From JARRJS01 sp037388885 (GTDB taxonomy: Bacteria > Gemmatimonadota > Gemmatimonadetes > Longimicrobiales > RSA9): DNA of 64,000 bases. The notes beneath the pieces are model-generated. The model made no database searches, was not told where the DNA came from, and was given only the letters and a program-made list of their open reading frames with translations. Shown in pieces: positions 25,039-35,400 of this stretch. The stretch's first letter is position 1, and each line of letters begins with the position of its first letter. The stretch covers positions 11,382 through 75,381 of the forward strand of contig JARRJS010000001.1 of the NCBI GenBank assembly GCA_037388885.1, read 5' to 3'. The translations under genes were made by a program, and so were the position numbers.

Positions 25039-26079
25039 TCAGGGTTCGACGCGGCGCCGGAACCGTTCCGGCAGAGCCGCACCTTCGGGGACGATCGGCA
25101 TGGCGGCGCTGAGCGTGTGCCAGAACAGGTGCACGCCCGGTGTGCTCGCCGCGGCGTCCAGGACCGCCGCCGCCGTTTTGGCCGTGTATGTCGGGTCCAG
25201 GCCCAGACCGAGCGCCGAAAACCGTTCCAGCGCCGCGGTGCCCGCGGGCGTAGGGCGGCCGTAGCCGTCGCCCAGGTATCCGCTCCGGAGCTCGATCCCG
25301 GCCGCGACGGCATCGGCCGACGGCAGGTCGTTACCGAGGCCTACGTCGGCGAGGAGCGCCAGCGTCGCGCGCAGCAGCCGGCCGAGTGCCCGGTCATTTG
25401 CCACGTAGTCCGGCACGATCTTGACGCCCACGACCCGGGTCTCGAGCCTGCCCAGCGCGAAACCGATGGCGAGGCCCGCCGCCGTGCCCAGCGTGCCGGC
25501 CGCCACGTGGACGTGGTCCGGAGGCGGCATCGTCCCTGCCGACACCTGCTCCACCAGCTCCAGGCCCGCGCTCACGTAGCCGAGCGCACCCACCGGGCTG
25601 GAACCGCCCGGTGGCACCGCATAGGGCGAGTCGCCGTGCCGGGCCAACCGTGCAAGTCGGAGGGACGCGGGCAGCATCACCATGTGCGGGCAGTAACGCA
25701 GATCGGCGCCCAGCCCGTGGATCGCATGCAGCACCTCGCGCACGTGCGGCGTCACCTGCTGGGGGTACAACACCGCGGTGATCGGGAAGCCGGCGCGCGT
25801 GCCGTACACCGTCGTGGCCAGCACGTGGTGGGATCCGAAGCCGCCACCCGTGATCAGGCGCCCGGCGCCACGGCGCCGGGCATCGGCCAGCAGGAACTCC
25901 AGCTTGCGCAGCTTGTTGCCGCCGTATGTCGGACCCGTGAGGTCGTCCCGCTTCACCCAGAGGTCGGCCGGCAGGGCCTGCACGCGCTCAACGGGGGTGA
26001 CACCGGAACCGAGGCGGAGCCAGGGCAACCGCTCGGCCAGCGTGGGGAAGCGTCGGAACAGCGCCGTCGTGTCCGCCAT
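25039..26079 (-). CDS. PLP-dependent D-cysteine desulfhydrase / ACC deaminase family protein
   Basis: 346 residues with the fold-type II PLP signature KRDDLTGPTYGGNKLRKLEF, the lysine being the cofactor Schiff base. A Gly-rich segment (TGGGFGSHHVLATT) replaces the usual S-N-H loop with S-H-H, and AAGTLGTAAGLAIGF is the phosphate-binding loop. Members degrade D-cysteine or related amino acids, or open aminocyclopropane carboxylate; the altered loop makes the substrate uncertain. It is first in a minus-strand run with the S46 and M20 peptidases (18-bp gap). Confidence 0.85.
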   Translation of the reverse strand: MADTTALFRRFPTLAERLPWLRLGSGVTPVERVQALPADLWVKRDDLTGPTYGGNKLRKLEFLLADARRRGAGRLITGGGFGSHHVLATTVYGTRAGFPITAVLYPQQVTPHVREVLHAIHGLGADLRYCPHMVMLPASLRLARLARHGDSPYAVPPGGSSPVGALGYVSAGLELVEQVSAGTMPPPDHVHVAAGTLGTAAGLAIGFALGRLETRVVGVKIVPDYVANDRALGRLLRATLALLADVGLGNDLPSADAVAAGIELRSGYLGDGYGRPTPAGTAALERFSALGLGLDPTYTAKTAAAVLDAAASTPGVHLFWHTLSAAMPIVPEGAALPERFRRRVEP

Positions 26080-26216
26080 GCCGTCGAAGCTACCGCCGGA
26101 CGCCGGACCCGGAAAGCGGCCCGTCCTGGCAGGCCCATCGGACGGCCTGTATCATGCGTGGCCTGACGGTCGTCCTCACCCCGTCGCCCAGCACTGAAAC
26201 AAGCGGACCAGGATCC

Positions 26217-27581
26217 ATGAGCCCTGCGAGCCAGCATCAGAGCACGTTTCAGCGCATGCGCGCCCTGCTCGCCGGCAACGTGCTGTGGCTCAGCGTCGTG
26301 TCGCTGCTGAACGACACGGCCAGCGAGATGATCTATCCGTTGCTCCCCCTCTTCTTGACCTCCACGCTGGGCGCGGGTGCGGCCTTCCTGGGCCTCATTG
26401 AAGGCATCGCGGAGACGACGTCCAGCTTCGTCAAGCTGGCCGGCGGTTGGGTTTCCGACCGCGTGCACCGACGCAAGCTGCTCATCGGCTGGGGCTACGG
26501 CGTCGCGGTCGTGGTACGGCCCCTCATCGCCCTCGCCACGGCACCCTGGCACGTGCTCGTCATCCGCTTCGGCGACCGCGTCGGCAAAGGCATCCGCACG
26601 GCGCCCCGCGACGCGCTCCTGGCCGGGTCCGCCGATGCACGACAGCGCGGTTCCGCCTTCGGCCTGCACCGCGCGGCGGATCATCTGGGCGCCGTCCTCG
26701 GGCCTCTCCTTGCCACCGGCCTGCTGTTCCTATGGCACGGCCAGCTTCGCCTCATCTTCGCCCTGGCCGCCGTCCCGGGGGCGGCGGTCCTGCTGGTTGT
26801 TCTTCTGAAAGTGAAAGAGGTGGTTGCCGGGCAGCGGGACAGGGCACCCGATATTGAAGGGCAGAGGGGGAACCAGGGCGACGGGGAGAGGGCGCACGGC
26901 GGGGACGCGGCAGCCCCTGGACCGAGCGTCGGTCGCCGGTCGTCGGTCTTGGGTCAAGAGGGCGCGGCCCCGTCGACGGAACCCGGCTTCAAGGACCTCG
27001 GCAAGGGTTTTGTGGCACTCCTCGTCGTCGTGGGTCTGTTCACGCTGGGCAACGCCTCGGACGCATTCCTGCTGCTGCGGGCCGGGCAGCTGGGGGTCGC
27101 CACCGTCTGGATCCCGACGCTGTGGGGCGTCCACCATGTGAGCAAGTCCGTCTGGAACGTCGTGGGCGGATCCTTGTCGGACAGGTTCGGCGCCACACCA
27201 TCCATCATCGCCGGCTGGCTGGTCTACACGCTGACGTATGTCGGCTTCGCGTTCGCCGGTGCGGACTGGCAGGTGTGGGCATTGTTCGTGGTCTACGGCC
27301 TCTTCTATGGCCTGACGGAGGCGCCGGAGAAGGCGCTCGTTTCCCGGCTGGCGCCGCCGCTGCTGCGCGCCCGCGCATTCGGCGCGTACCACTTCGCCAT
27401 CGGCTTGACGGCGCTTCCCGCCAGCGTCCTGTTCGGCGTCCTCTGGCAGACGTTCAGCCCCGAAGTGGCGTTCCTGTTCGGCGGCGGTCTGGCTCTGCTG
27501 GCGGCCGTGCTGCTGCCGTCCGCCGTCCGCCGAGCCCGGCTTGACGCGGCCGCGGCTGCCGGCGCAGCTTCCGGCGCATGA
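26217..27581 (+). CDS. Major facilitator superfamily transporter
   Basis: About 454 residues and 12 predicted membrane helices in two halves. The first half contains SLLNDTASEMIYPLLPLF and the loop 2-3 signature GGWVSDRVHRRK; the second has GGSLSDRFGATPS, so both halves keep the G-x-x-x-D-R motif. The N-D-x-A-S-E-M-I-Y-P-L start is typical of a distinct MFS subgroup without known substrate. The central cytoplasmic loop (about residues 204-255) is long, Gly/Arg/Pro-rich and partly made by the mosaic repeats at 26875-26948. The ATG at 26217 follows AGGATCC. The stop overlaps trmJ by 4 bp. Confidence 0.88.
   Translation: MSPASQHQSTFQRMRALLAGNVLWLSVVSLLNDTASEMIYPLLPLFLTSTLGAGAAFLGLIEGIAETTSSFVKLAGGWVSDRVHRRKLLIGWGYGVAVVVRPLIALATAPWHVLVIRFGDRVGKGIRTAPRDALLAGSADARQRGSAFGLHRAADHLGAVLGPLLATGLLFLWHGQLRLIFALAAVPGAAVLLVVLLKVKEVVAGQRDRAPDIEGQRGNQGDGERAHGGDAAAPGPSVGRRSSVLGQEGAAPSTEPGFKDLGKGFVALLVVVGLFTLGNASDAFLLLRAGQLGVATVWIPTLWGVHHVSKSVWNVVGGSLSDRFGATPSIIAGWLVYTLTYVGFAFAGADWQVWALFVVYGLFYGLTEAPEKALVSRLAPPLLRARAFGAYHFAIGLTALPASVLFGVLWQTFSPEVAFLFGGGLALLAAVLLPSAVRRARLDAAAAAGAASGA
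26875..26948. repeat. Mosaic repeat inside the MFS gene (octamer then heptamer part)
   Basis: Octamer-type units AGGGCGAC (26875-26882) and GGGGAGAG (26883-26890) are followed by heptamers GAGCGTC (26924), GGTCGCC (26931), GGTCGTC (26938) and a partial GGTC (26945). They encode the variable central loop of the transporter. Order and strand match the arrays at 28386-28523 and 60651-60818. Confidence 0.7.
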
Positions 27582-28336
27582 ACAAACCGGACATCCTCGC
27601 CGAGAACGTCGTCGTCGTCCTGAACGAGCCGCAGGACCTGGTCAACGTGGCCGGGTCCGCTCGAGCCATGATGAACATGGGGCTGCGGCGACTGCGCCTG
27701 GTGCAGCCTGTCGAATACGACGAGCGGCGCATCACCGGCATCGCCCACGGCGCGGAAATCATCCTGGACCGCATCGAGTTCCCGGAGACGCTGGACGCCG
27801 CGCTCGCAGACGCCGTCCACGTGGTAGGCACGACCGCGCGGCGCCGGGCGGATCGCCACGTGTGGGAGCACCCGCGCGAGGCTGCGCCGGACCTGGTTCG
27901 GCGCGCGGTCGATGATCGTGGCCCCGTCGCGCTGGTGTTCGGCCGCGAGGACGTGGGACTGACCAACGAGCAGCTCGACCGCTGCGATCGCATCCTGACC
28001 GTGCCCACGGACCGGCGCCGGCCCTCGCTGAACCTGGCCCAGGCTGTCCTGCTCATCGCCTATGAGCTGCGCCTGGCCGGACCCGGCTCCGACGTACAGC
28101 TGCCCCGGCCCCGGCGCGATGCACTGCCCGCCGCCAGCGAGCAGTTCCAGCGCCTCTTCGAAGACATGAACCGCGCCCTCGAGCGCATCGACTTCTACAG
28201 TCCCCGCAACCCCGACATCATCCTGCGGACGTTCCGCGCCATCTACCGCCGCGCCGACCTGGATGTGCGGGAGGCGAACCTGGTGCGGTCCATGTTCATC
28301 GAGTTCCGGAAGTACATTGAGAGGCTGAGTTCCTGA
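27578..28336 (+). CDS. trmJ: SpoU-family tRNA/rRNA methyltransferase, TrmJ-like
   Basis: 252 residues. The SPOUT knot is recognised from VVVLNEPQDLVNVAGSARAM (motif 1), LVFGREDVGLTNEQLDRCD (motif 2) and RPSLNLAQAVLLIAYEL (motif 3). These fit the TrmJ group, which 2'-O-methylates position 32 of tRNA, although close relatives act on other positions. The C-terminal FFEDMNR-like helix region (FEDMNRALERIDFY, then IILRTFRAIYRRADL) is the TrmJ-type extension. Its ATGA start overlaps the MFS stop, so the two are coupled although not obviously related. Confidence 0.9.
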   Translation: MNKPDILAENVVVVLNEPQDLVNVAGSARAMMNMGLRRLRLVQPVEYDERRITGIAHGAEIILDRIEFPETLDAALADAVHVVGTTARRRADRHVWEHPREAAPDLVRRAVDDRGPVALVFGREDVGLTNEQLDRCDRILTVPTDRRRPSLNLAQAVLLIAYELRLAGPGSDVQLPRPRRDALPAASEQFQRLFEDMNRALERIDFYSPRNPDIILRTFRAIYRRADLDVREANLVRSMFIEFRKYIERLSS

Positions 28337-28385
28337 GGCTGGCCGGGTTCTGGGTGGCGCGGCCGGTGGGCAGATCCTGGACGCC

Positions 28386-28523
28386 GACTGGGGGACAGGG
28401 AGACGCGGCCAGACCCCGGGAACCCCGGCGGCCACCGATCGTCGATCACGCTCCCGCCGCGAACCTCATCCCGCACCGCCGACCCGGCGAAGCCTGGAAA
28501 CCACACGGCGGTCGTCGGTCGTG
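28386..28523. repeat. Intergenic mosaic repeat between trmJ and actF
   Basis: Octamers TGGGGGAC (28389) and AGGGAGAC (28397), then heptamers GATCGTC (28437) plus a partial GATC, then GGTCGTC (28510) and GGTCGTG (28517). This non-coding copy shows the full order octamer, GATC-heptamer, GGTC-heptamer. It occupies most of the 204-bp gap between the convergent genes. Confidence 0.7.
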
Positions 28524-28540
28524 TGCCGGCTCCGCCGGCT

Positions 28541-29842
28541 TCAATCGGCGGCCGGCCCCTCCACCTCCACGGCCTTCCCCATCAACTCGATCTCCGATGC
28601 CGGCTGCCAGATCTGGATCACCGGGAAGGTCTTCTTGAACCAGCCCAGCGCGGCCATGACGATCCCGAGGTAGCCGAGTGCAATGCCCACCTCCGGGAAG
28701 CCCAGCGGGATGCTCTCGGCGTGGGGGTAGAGGGACGGGTAGACCAGGATGAAACGCTCGATCCACAGACCCATGAGCACCACCGCAGCCATGAACCCGG
28801 CGATGTTGGGCGTCTTCTTCGCCTTCACCCCCAGGAGGCTGAAGAACGGCACGATAAAGAGGGCGAACAGCACGAACTGCGTCAGGCCCCGGTACGGCTT
28901 GCCGAGCCGGATCACCAGGAAGATCTGCTCGTGCGGCATCTTCCCGTACCATTGCACCATGTACTGCGCCCAGAACAGGTACGCCCAGAAGATGCAGAAC
29001 GCGAACAGCAGCTTGCCCATGTCGTGGAGCGTGGAGCCTTCCACGTACTGATCCAGATCGAGGCAGCGCCGACAGACCAGGGTCACCACGAACGTCGCCG
29101 CGATACCGCCCAGGAAACCGCCCATGAAGAAGTACGGCCCGAACAGCGTGCTCACCCAGTGAGGCTGCTGCAACGACATGATGAAGTCGAACGAAACGAA
29201 GCTGAACGCGAACGCGTACAGCAACGCCATCACCGGCGAGAGCACGCTCAGCCGCTTGTGCGCCAGCGTTTCCTCCTCGAGCTGCCCGCGCCAGCCACGG
29301 GTCAGGCGGCCATACAGGCGGCCCAGTCGTGGCGGCAGATCGCTCTCCAGGTGCAGGTCCGGCCGCAGCGCCCAATACGCGAACCAGAGCGAGACCAACA
29401 GCAGAGCACCCAGGAAGAACACGTTCCGGAGGACCAGGAACCACATGTTCAGATAGAACCCGGTGTTGCCCGTCGGGTGATGCTGCCACCAGGGGAACAG
29501 GTGGGCGGGCGCCCAGATGAGCAGCGGCGGGAACAGAATGATGTACGCGATAGGCAGGAACGCGACGAAAGACAACCCGAATCGCCGCACCGGCCGCGAC
29601 CACAACCCGCGCGTGATGGTCACGACGGCGCCCAGCAGGACGGCCGCCTGAGCCACCACTGCGAAGAACAACCAGTTGAACGTGTAAGCGCGCCACGCCC
29701 GGTCCGCGTCCGTCAATAGCGCGGCGATCATCGTCGCCACGCCGACGGCGATGAACACACCCGACGCCAGGGCCAGCCGCCGCGGGAAGCGGTCCAGGCG
29801 CCGCACGGGGTAGCGAGGCAGCTCGCTGATGAGAGGCGACAT
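28541..29842 (-). CDS. actF: Alternative complex III membrane subunit ActF
   Basis: 433 residues with about ten transmembrane helices, belonging to the NrfD/PsrC-like fold of quinol:cytochrome c/HiPIP oxidoreductase (ACIII). Hydrophobic helices alternate with conserved loops such as FDFIMSLQPHW-like FDFIMSLQQPHWVSTLFG and WAQYMVQWYGKMP. It is the last gene of the act operon, 2 bp after actE. ActF with ActC forms the quinol-oxidising membrane part of the complex. No cytochrome oxidase genes follow, although they often do. Confidence 0.92.
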   Translation of the reverse strand: MSPLISELPRYPVRRLDRFPRRLALASGVFIAVGVATMIAALLTDADRAWRAYTFNWLFFAVVAQAAVLLGAVVTITRGLWSRPVRRFGLSFVAFLPIAYIILFPPLLIWAPAHLFPWWQHHPTGNTGFYLNMWFLVLRNVFFLGALLLVSLWFAYWALRPDLHLESDLPPRLGRLYGRLTRGWRGQLEEETLAHKRLSVLSPVMALLYAFAFSFVSFDFIMSLQQPHWVSTLFGPYFFMGGFLGGIAATFVVTLVCRRCLDLDQYVEGSTLHDMGKLLFAFCIFWAYLFWAQYMVQWYGKMPHEQIFLVIRLGKPYRGLTQFVLFALFIVPFFSLLGVKAKKTPNIAGFMAAVVLMGLWIERFILVYPSLYPHAESIPLGFPEVGIALGYLGIVMAALGWFKKTFPVIQIWQPASEIELMGKAVEVEGPAAD

Positions 29843-29844
29843 GG

Positions 29845-30489
29845 CTACTTCCCCGCCTGTTGCTGTTGTTTCTGTTGCTCCTGCTTCTGCAGATGGCGCA
29901 CGTACTTGACCACCGCCCAGCGAAGGTGCGTGGGGACCCGGTCGTAGGACGGCATCAGGCCACGGCCCGCGGTCGCCACCGCGAAGATGTAACCGTCGGT
30001 CCGACCGACGGCGTCCTGCCCCGTCAGATCAGCCGCAAACGGCAACTTGCCCTGCCCGATGATGGGCCCGTCTCCCTTGCCATCGTAGCCGTGGCACACG
30101 AAGCAGTACGTGTCGAACACCTGCTTGCCCATGGCGATGGTCGCGGAATCCATGGGAAGCGGGTTCCTGGCCGTGTCCCCGAACGCCTGCAACGAGTCCT
30201 CGACAGGCGCGATGGGCCGCATGTACGGATCGCCCGTGCCCGTGATGTACGGCACCGAGTGGGGCGGCACGGGCCGTACGTGCTCGTAAGGATTGAACGC
30301 CGGCGACCACCTCATGAAGTCCAGGAACGACACCTGCGACATCGCCTTCTCGAGAGCCGTGCACCCACCCAGCAACGGCACCATCACGGCCAGCACTACC
30401 AGACGAGCCAGCCAAGCTCCCCACCACCCACGCCCGGCCACGCGCCCGAACCTGCCCGCGCCCACGCCCCCGCCTGCCTTTCTAGCCAT
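29845..30489 (-). CDS. actE: Alternative complex III mono-haem cytochrome c ActE
   Basis: 214 residues from an ATG with a GGGGAGGAGAGCC site; it overlaps actD by 8 bp. A signal helix ends in the lipobox LLGGC, so it is a lipoprotein. One haem motif CFVCHGYDGKGDGP is present, and the axial Met probably lies in GLMPSYDRV. It passes electrons from the complex to the terminal acceptor. The C-terminus is Gln/Lys-rich. Confidence 0.93.
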   Translation of the reverse strand: MARKAGGGVGAGRFGRVAGRGWWGAWLARLVVLAVMVPLLGGCTALEKAMSQVSFLDFMRWSPAFNPYEHVRPVPPHSVPYITGTGDPYMRPIAPVEDSLQAFGDTARNPLPMDSATIAMGKQVFDTYCFVCHGYDGKGDGPIIGQGKLPFAADLTGQDAVGRTDGYIFAVATAGRGLMPSYDRVPTHLRWAVVKYVRHLQKQEQQKQQQQAGK

Positions 30490-31006
30490 GGCTCTCCTCC
30501 CCGGGCGCTTCCTGGACTTCCTCGGCACCGTTCTTCTCGAGGATCCGACGGGCCTCCGCTTCCCGCCCCGTCGGCGGCATGGCCAACACGCCGAAACGAT
30601 TCGCCGAGAACGACGGATCGTAGATCACATCGGGTATGTCCCTGCCCAAACGGGCGTTGATGATGATGCCGAGCAGCGTCGACAGTGCCCCGAAAAGGAT
30701 GGTCAGCTCGAACGCGATCACCACGAAGGGCGGCATGGAAACGATGGGCTTGCCGCCGGCGATGAGTGGCCAGTTGAGCGATGTCCAGGTCGTCAGGGCG
30801 AACCCGGTCGCGGTGCCCGTGAGCCCGCCCACCAGCGTGAACAACCGGACCGGGCTCTCGTGCACGTGCAGCGCGTGCTCCAGGTCATGTTGCGGAAACG
30901 GCGTGAACACCTCGATGTCCTTGAGCCCCGCTTTCCGCAACCCCTCGATGGCCTGCACGGCCGCGTCCACCTCGGCGAACACGCCGAGCACCTGTGGGCC
31001 CATCAT
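30482..31006 (-). CDS. actD: Alternative complex III subunit ActD (DUF3341)
   Basis: 174 residues with an N-terminal ferredoxin-like domain (VLGVFAEVDAAVQAIEGLRK, the DUF3341 signature), then two membrane helices (about 58-80 and 90-115) and a cytoplasmic tail with a second alpha/beta segment. Its ATGA start overlaps the actC stop. ActD is a peripheral/anchoring subunit of the complex. Confidence 0.93.
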   Translation of the reverse strand: MMGPQVLGVFAEVDAAVQAIEGLRKAGLKDIEVFTPFPQHDLEHALHVHESPVRLFTLVGGLTGTATGFALTTWTSLNWPLIAGGKPIVSMPPFVVIAFELTILFGALSTLLGIIINARLGRDIPDVIYDPSFSANRFGVLAMPPTGREAEARRILEKNGAEEVQEAPGEESHG

Positions 31007-32430
31007 CGGTCCGCCTCCGTCTCAGGGCCTTCCGCCGGAAGCGTTCGATCTGCCCTGCCCGTCCCGGCCACCGGTCTCTTGCGGGACCGCAAGGGCGCGG
31101 GCAGCACTTCCTTCAGTTCCGCCACCGCCACCGGCGGAAGCACCCGCAGGAAGATCAGGAAGAACATCAGGAACCAGCCGAAGCTGCCGGCGAGGATGCC
31201 CATCTCCACCCAGGACGGCTTGTAGGTGCCCCACTGCCACGGCTCGAATTCCTTCGACAGGCTCGTCACGATGATCACGAACCGTTCGAACCACATACCG
31301 ATGTTCACGAAGATCGACATGACGAACAGCGTCGCCACACTTCGCCGCACCTTCTTGAACCACAGCGCCTGCGGCACCAGCACGTTGCATGTCAGCATGA
31401 TCGCCGTCGCCCACCAGTACTGCGTGTGGATGGCGCCCATCACGTAGTTGCCTTCCATCTCCGGCGGAGCGCCCGAGTACCACGCCATGAACACCTCGGA
31501 CGCATACGAGTAGCTCACGATGAGCGACGTCAGCAGCATGAGCTTCGCCATGGCATCGAAGTGCCGCGGCGTCAGGTACGCCTCCAGGTGGAACACCCGG
31601 CGCACGGGCACCATGAGCGTGATCACCATGGCCACGCCGCTGAAGATCGCGCCGGCCACGAAGTAGGGCGCGAAGATCGTGGAGTGCCAACCGGGCACCA
31701 GTGCCATGGCGAAGTCCCAGGACACGACGGAGTGCACCGACAACACCAGCGGGGTGGCCAGGGCTGCCAGGTAGAGGTACCCGCGGGTGAAGTGCTTCCA
31801 CTGGTTCCCCGTGCCGCGCCAGCCCACGGCGAGGAGCGTATACAGCCGCTTGCGCCAGCGGACCGTCGTCGCGTCGCGCGCCGCCGCGATGTCCGGGATC
31901 AGGCCCGTGTAAAAGAACAGCGCGCTCACCGTCAGGTACGTGCTGATGGCGAACACGTCCCAGACCAGCGGCGAGCGGAAATCCGGCCAGATCCACCGCT
32001 GGTTCGGGTAGGGGATCAGCCAGTAGAACAGCCAGGGCCGGCCCAGGTGAATGATCGGGAACAGGCCCGCAGTGGCCACTGCGAACACGGTCATGGCCTC
32101 CGCCGCCCGGTAGATCGACTGCCGCCAGCGGGCCCGGAACAGGTACAGGATCGCCGAGATGAGCGTGCCGGAATGCGCGATGCCGACCCAGAAGACGAAC
32201 GTCGTGATGTAGACGCCCCACCCGATGGGGTTGCGCAGCGCCGACATCCCGATGCCCTCGTAGACCTGCAGGGCGAAGCAGAAGAACAGCAGGCCGACCA
32301 GCAGGAGCACGAAGGCCAGGAATGCCAGGTAGCTGCGCCCCGGCTTGCTCAGCATCTTCAGGATGTCGCGATTGACGTCCGAATACTGGGCGATGTCCGG
32401 GTGCGTTTCCGACCGCAGGACCGTGGCCAT
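31003..32430 (-). CDS. actC: Alternative complex III membrane subunit ActC (NrfD-like)
   Basis: 475 residues with ten predicted helices. Family features include GWGVYITTFVFWVGIAHSGTLISA near residue 75 and the charged loop HLGRPWLFYWLIPYPNQRWIWPDFRSPL, which is typical of ActC and probably lines the quinol site. The ribosome site (GGAGGT) lies inside the end of actB, with one base between the genes. ActC oxidises quinol with ActF and ActB. Confidence 0.95.
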   Translation of the reverse strand: MATVLRSETHPDIAQYSDVNRDILKMLSKPGRSYLAFLAFVLLLVGLLFFCFALQVYEGIGMSALRNPIGWGVYITTFVFWVGIAHSGTLISAILYLFRARWRQSIYRAAEAMTVFAVATAGLFPIIHLGRPWLFYWLIPYPNQRWIWPDFRSPLVWDVFAISTYLTVSALFFYTGLIPDIAAARDATTVRWRKRLYTLLAVGWRGTGNQWKHFTRGYLYLAALATPLVLSVHSVVSWDFAMALVPGWHSTIFAPYFVAGAIFSGVAMVITLMVPVRRVFHLEAYLTPRHFDAMAKLMLLTSLIVSYSYASEVFMAWYSGAPPEMEGNYVMGAIHTQYWWATAIMLTCNVLVPQALWFKKVRRSVATLFVMSIFVNIGMWFERFVIIVTSLSKEFEPWQWGTYKPSWVEMGILAGSFGWFLMFFLIFLRVLPPVAVAELKEVLPAPLRSRKRPVAGTGRADRTLPAEGPETEADR

Positions 32431-32431
32431 G

Positions 32432-35400
32432 CTAGACCTCCGCCTCGTCCGCCACGACGCGTTTCAGGTACGTGATCGCGGACTGGGTGTTGAGTTCGTC
32501 GAGAACGCGATACCCGCGGCCTGAAGCCGCGACCTGGGCGACCCTGGAGTTCGGGTCCTTGATGTTGCCGAACGCGATCGCCTGCCCGGGACAGGTCTGG
32601 GCGCAGGCCGGCACGATCTCGCCGTCCCGCACCGGCCGACTCGCCAGCCGCGCCTTGTGCTCCCGGTCCCGGATCCGCTGCACGCAGAACGTGCACTTCT
32701 CCATGATGCCCTTCTCACGGACCGTGACGTCCGGATTCAGCTGCCAGTTCAACGGTTCCGGCCAGTCGTAGGTGAACCAGTTGAAATATCGCACCTTGTA
32801 CGGGCAGTTGTTGGCGCAGTATCGGGTGCCGACACAACGGTTGTAGACCTGGGCATTGAGCCCGTCCGGTGTATGGTACGCCGCGTACACCGGGCAGACC
32901 GGCTCGCACGGCGCGTTGCCGCACTGCTGGCACAGCATGGGCAGGAACGTCGTGCCCTTGTAGGGGCCTTCCCCGCCGGTCTGACCGCCCGTCTCGCCCA
33001 CCTGGAAGTAACGCTCGATGCGCATCCACTGGATGTTGCGTCGGTCCTTGATCAACTTCGGCCCGACCACGGCGATGTTGTTCTCCGCCTGGCACGCCGT
33101 CACACACGCGCTGCAGCCGATGCAACGCTCCATATCGATGGCCATGGCCCAGCGCGGCTGCAGCTCCGTATACTCGCCGTAATGCGTGCCCGGGGGCGGG
33201 TACGCCTGCGGACCGGCATCCACGTCCGTGGGCTGGAAGCCGCCGTCCGTCTGCAGCGTGCGCACCTTCTGCTTCAGCGGATGCGTCTCTTCCGCTTCCC
33301 CGCCGGGAGCGGGCACCTGCTGGGGTCCCGTGCCCTCGGCGCGCTTCACGGCCTGGGTCGCCGTACCGGCGATAGCCGCCACCAGGTCCCGTACGGGCTC
33401 GGCTTGGCGCGCTTCCTCCAGCTGCAGCGTCTCCACCACCTGTTCGCGGTCCGTCGTCGTATAGCGGTCCGTCAGGATCGCCAGCCGCTCCCAGCGGCCC
33501 TGCGACCGAAGCGTCGCTTTCGTCTGCTGCCACACCGGCCCGCCGGAATGTGGATCCACTTTCGGCTCGAGCAGCCGGGCCGCGTTGACTCCGCGGTTCT
33601 TGGCGTAGCGGCCCATGTTCTCATGACCCTGGCCGAGCTGGATCGCGATGACATCGCGCCGCATGCCCGGGTGCCTCCAGACCGGCAGCTCCACCGTGCC
33701 GCTCTGCGTTTCGACCTGCACGACCGTGCCGTTGTACAGGCCCATCTCGTCCGCAACCGACGGATGCACCTCGACCCACGACTGCCAGGTGATCTTGCTC
33801 ACCGGGTCCGGCAGCTCCTGGAGCCACATGCGGTTGCCCATCCGGCCGTCGTAGAACCGATACGACGGGTACGCGATCAGGTAGAATTCCGCATCGGCCG
33901 GGCCGCCGAACGTCGCCGCCGACGCCAGATTGAGGTTGCCCAGCACTGTGGCCCGCAACGCGGGCGGACGTTGCGACGGCGCTTCCTCCACCACCACGCC
34001 TGCCTCCAGCGACTGGATCCACCAGTCCTCGAAATGAGTGCCCTGGTGGTCCACCCGGGGCTGGATCCCGGTCCGCCAGCGTGCCCGCAGGTAGTCGTAA
34101 AAGCTGTTGGCCTGCGTGTGCAGGGACTTGCCCGCCCGCTTCGCCATGGACAGCAAGACATCACCCGTCTGCTTGGTGTCGAACACGGGCGTCATCACGG
34201 GTTGGACCAGCGAGTGCACGCCAGAGCGCGGCTCGTGATCACCCCATCGCTCGAGGAAGTGATTTTCCGGCAGCAGCACGTCCGCCAGCGCGGCCGTCTC
34301 GTCCAGGAAGGTAGCGAACGATGCGACGAAATCCACCGAGCCCAGCACCTGCGCCACGTCGTCTCCGCCGGGCACGCTGTACAGCGGGTTCGCCCCGTAG
34401 AACAGCACCGAGGAGATCTCGGAATTCCTGATCTGCTGGAGCAGATTCCGCCAATCTTCGTAGCTGCTGGCGGGCACACCCTGCTCACGCCGCTCGAAAT
34501 GCACCGTCCTACCGACGTTGCCCGCCACGTGGTTCAGCAGCGCCACGGCAACGGCCACTTCCGTGGCCGCACCATGGGACGACGACACGCCGGGACCCAC
34601 GGCCAGCGAGCGCCCGCCGCGGTCGAAAAGCTCGGCGACATCACGGATTCGTTGCGCATCGATGCCGGCCGCCTCGGCGGCGGCGTCCACGTCCACGTCC
34701 TCCAGCAGGCGGGCTACGGCGCCGCTCCGGCCCGTGGCATCCACGACGGCTCTGGCCATCGCCAGCGCCACGAGGTGCTCCGTGCCCGGCACCACGGGTA
34801 GCCAGTCGTCTGCGTTGAGATCCGTGAGCGACTGGTGCGGCGTGACGGCGATGAAGCGGCCGCGGCGGCCGGCGTTGAACGCGTGCGCCTGTACGTAGCC
34901 GTGGGCGTAGTCGACGGGCGAAAGCCATGTCTCCATGAAATCGGCGCCGAAGGAAACCACCACCTCCGCCGGTTCGAAGTCGTGCACGGGTATGTCATTT
35001 ACGCCGTACAGCATGCGGCTGGCAGCGCGCAGCGGCTCGAACGCGAACGCCTCGAAGCGCAGCCGCTCCACACCCATGGCCTGACACCAGTCGTCCAGCA
35101 GCCGATCCATGGTCCCGGTGACGCCGCCCGTCACGAATACGGCCGGACCCTTGGCCAACGCGCTCACCACGCGCTGCTCCGCATCGTCCCAGGTGAGCTT
35201 CGCCCAGTGGTCGCCGTCGCGGGCCAGCGCCTGCGGAATCCGGTCCGGGTCGTACAGACCGTTCATGGACGCCTGGCCGCGAGCGCACAGCTTGCCATGC
35301 GAGATCGGCGACAACGGGTTGCCCTCGGCCTTCAGCGCCCGGCCCTCTCGGGTGCGGACCTCCATGCCGCAGCCGGCCGGGCACTCGCGACACGTGGTAC

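Noticed and set aside
23524..26166. An 880-codon open frame antisense to the S46 and PLP genes
   Set aside because: Same shadow composition; no motif, no ribosome site, and it spans two well-supported genes.
32657..34801. A 714-codon open frame antisense to actB
   Set aside because: Shadow of actB; composition dominated by Arg, His and Ala, with no recognisable domain.
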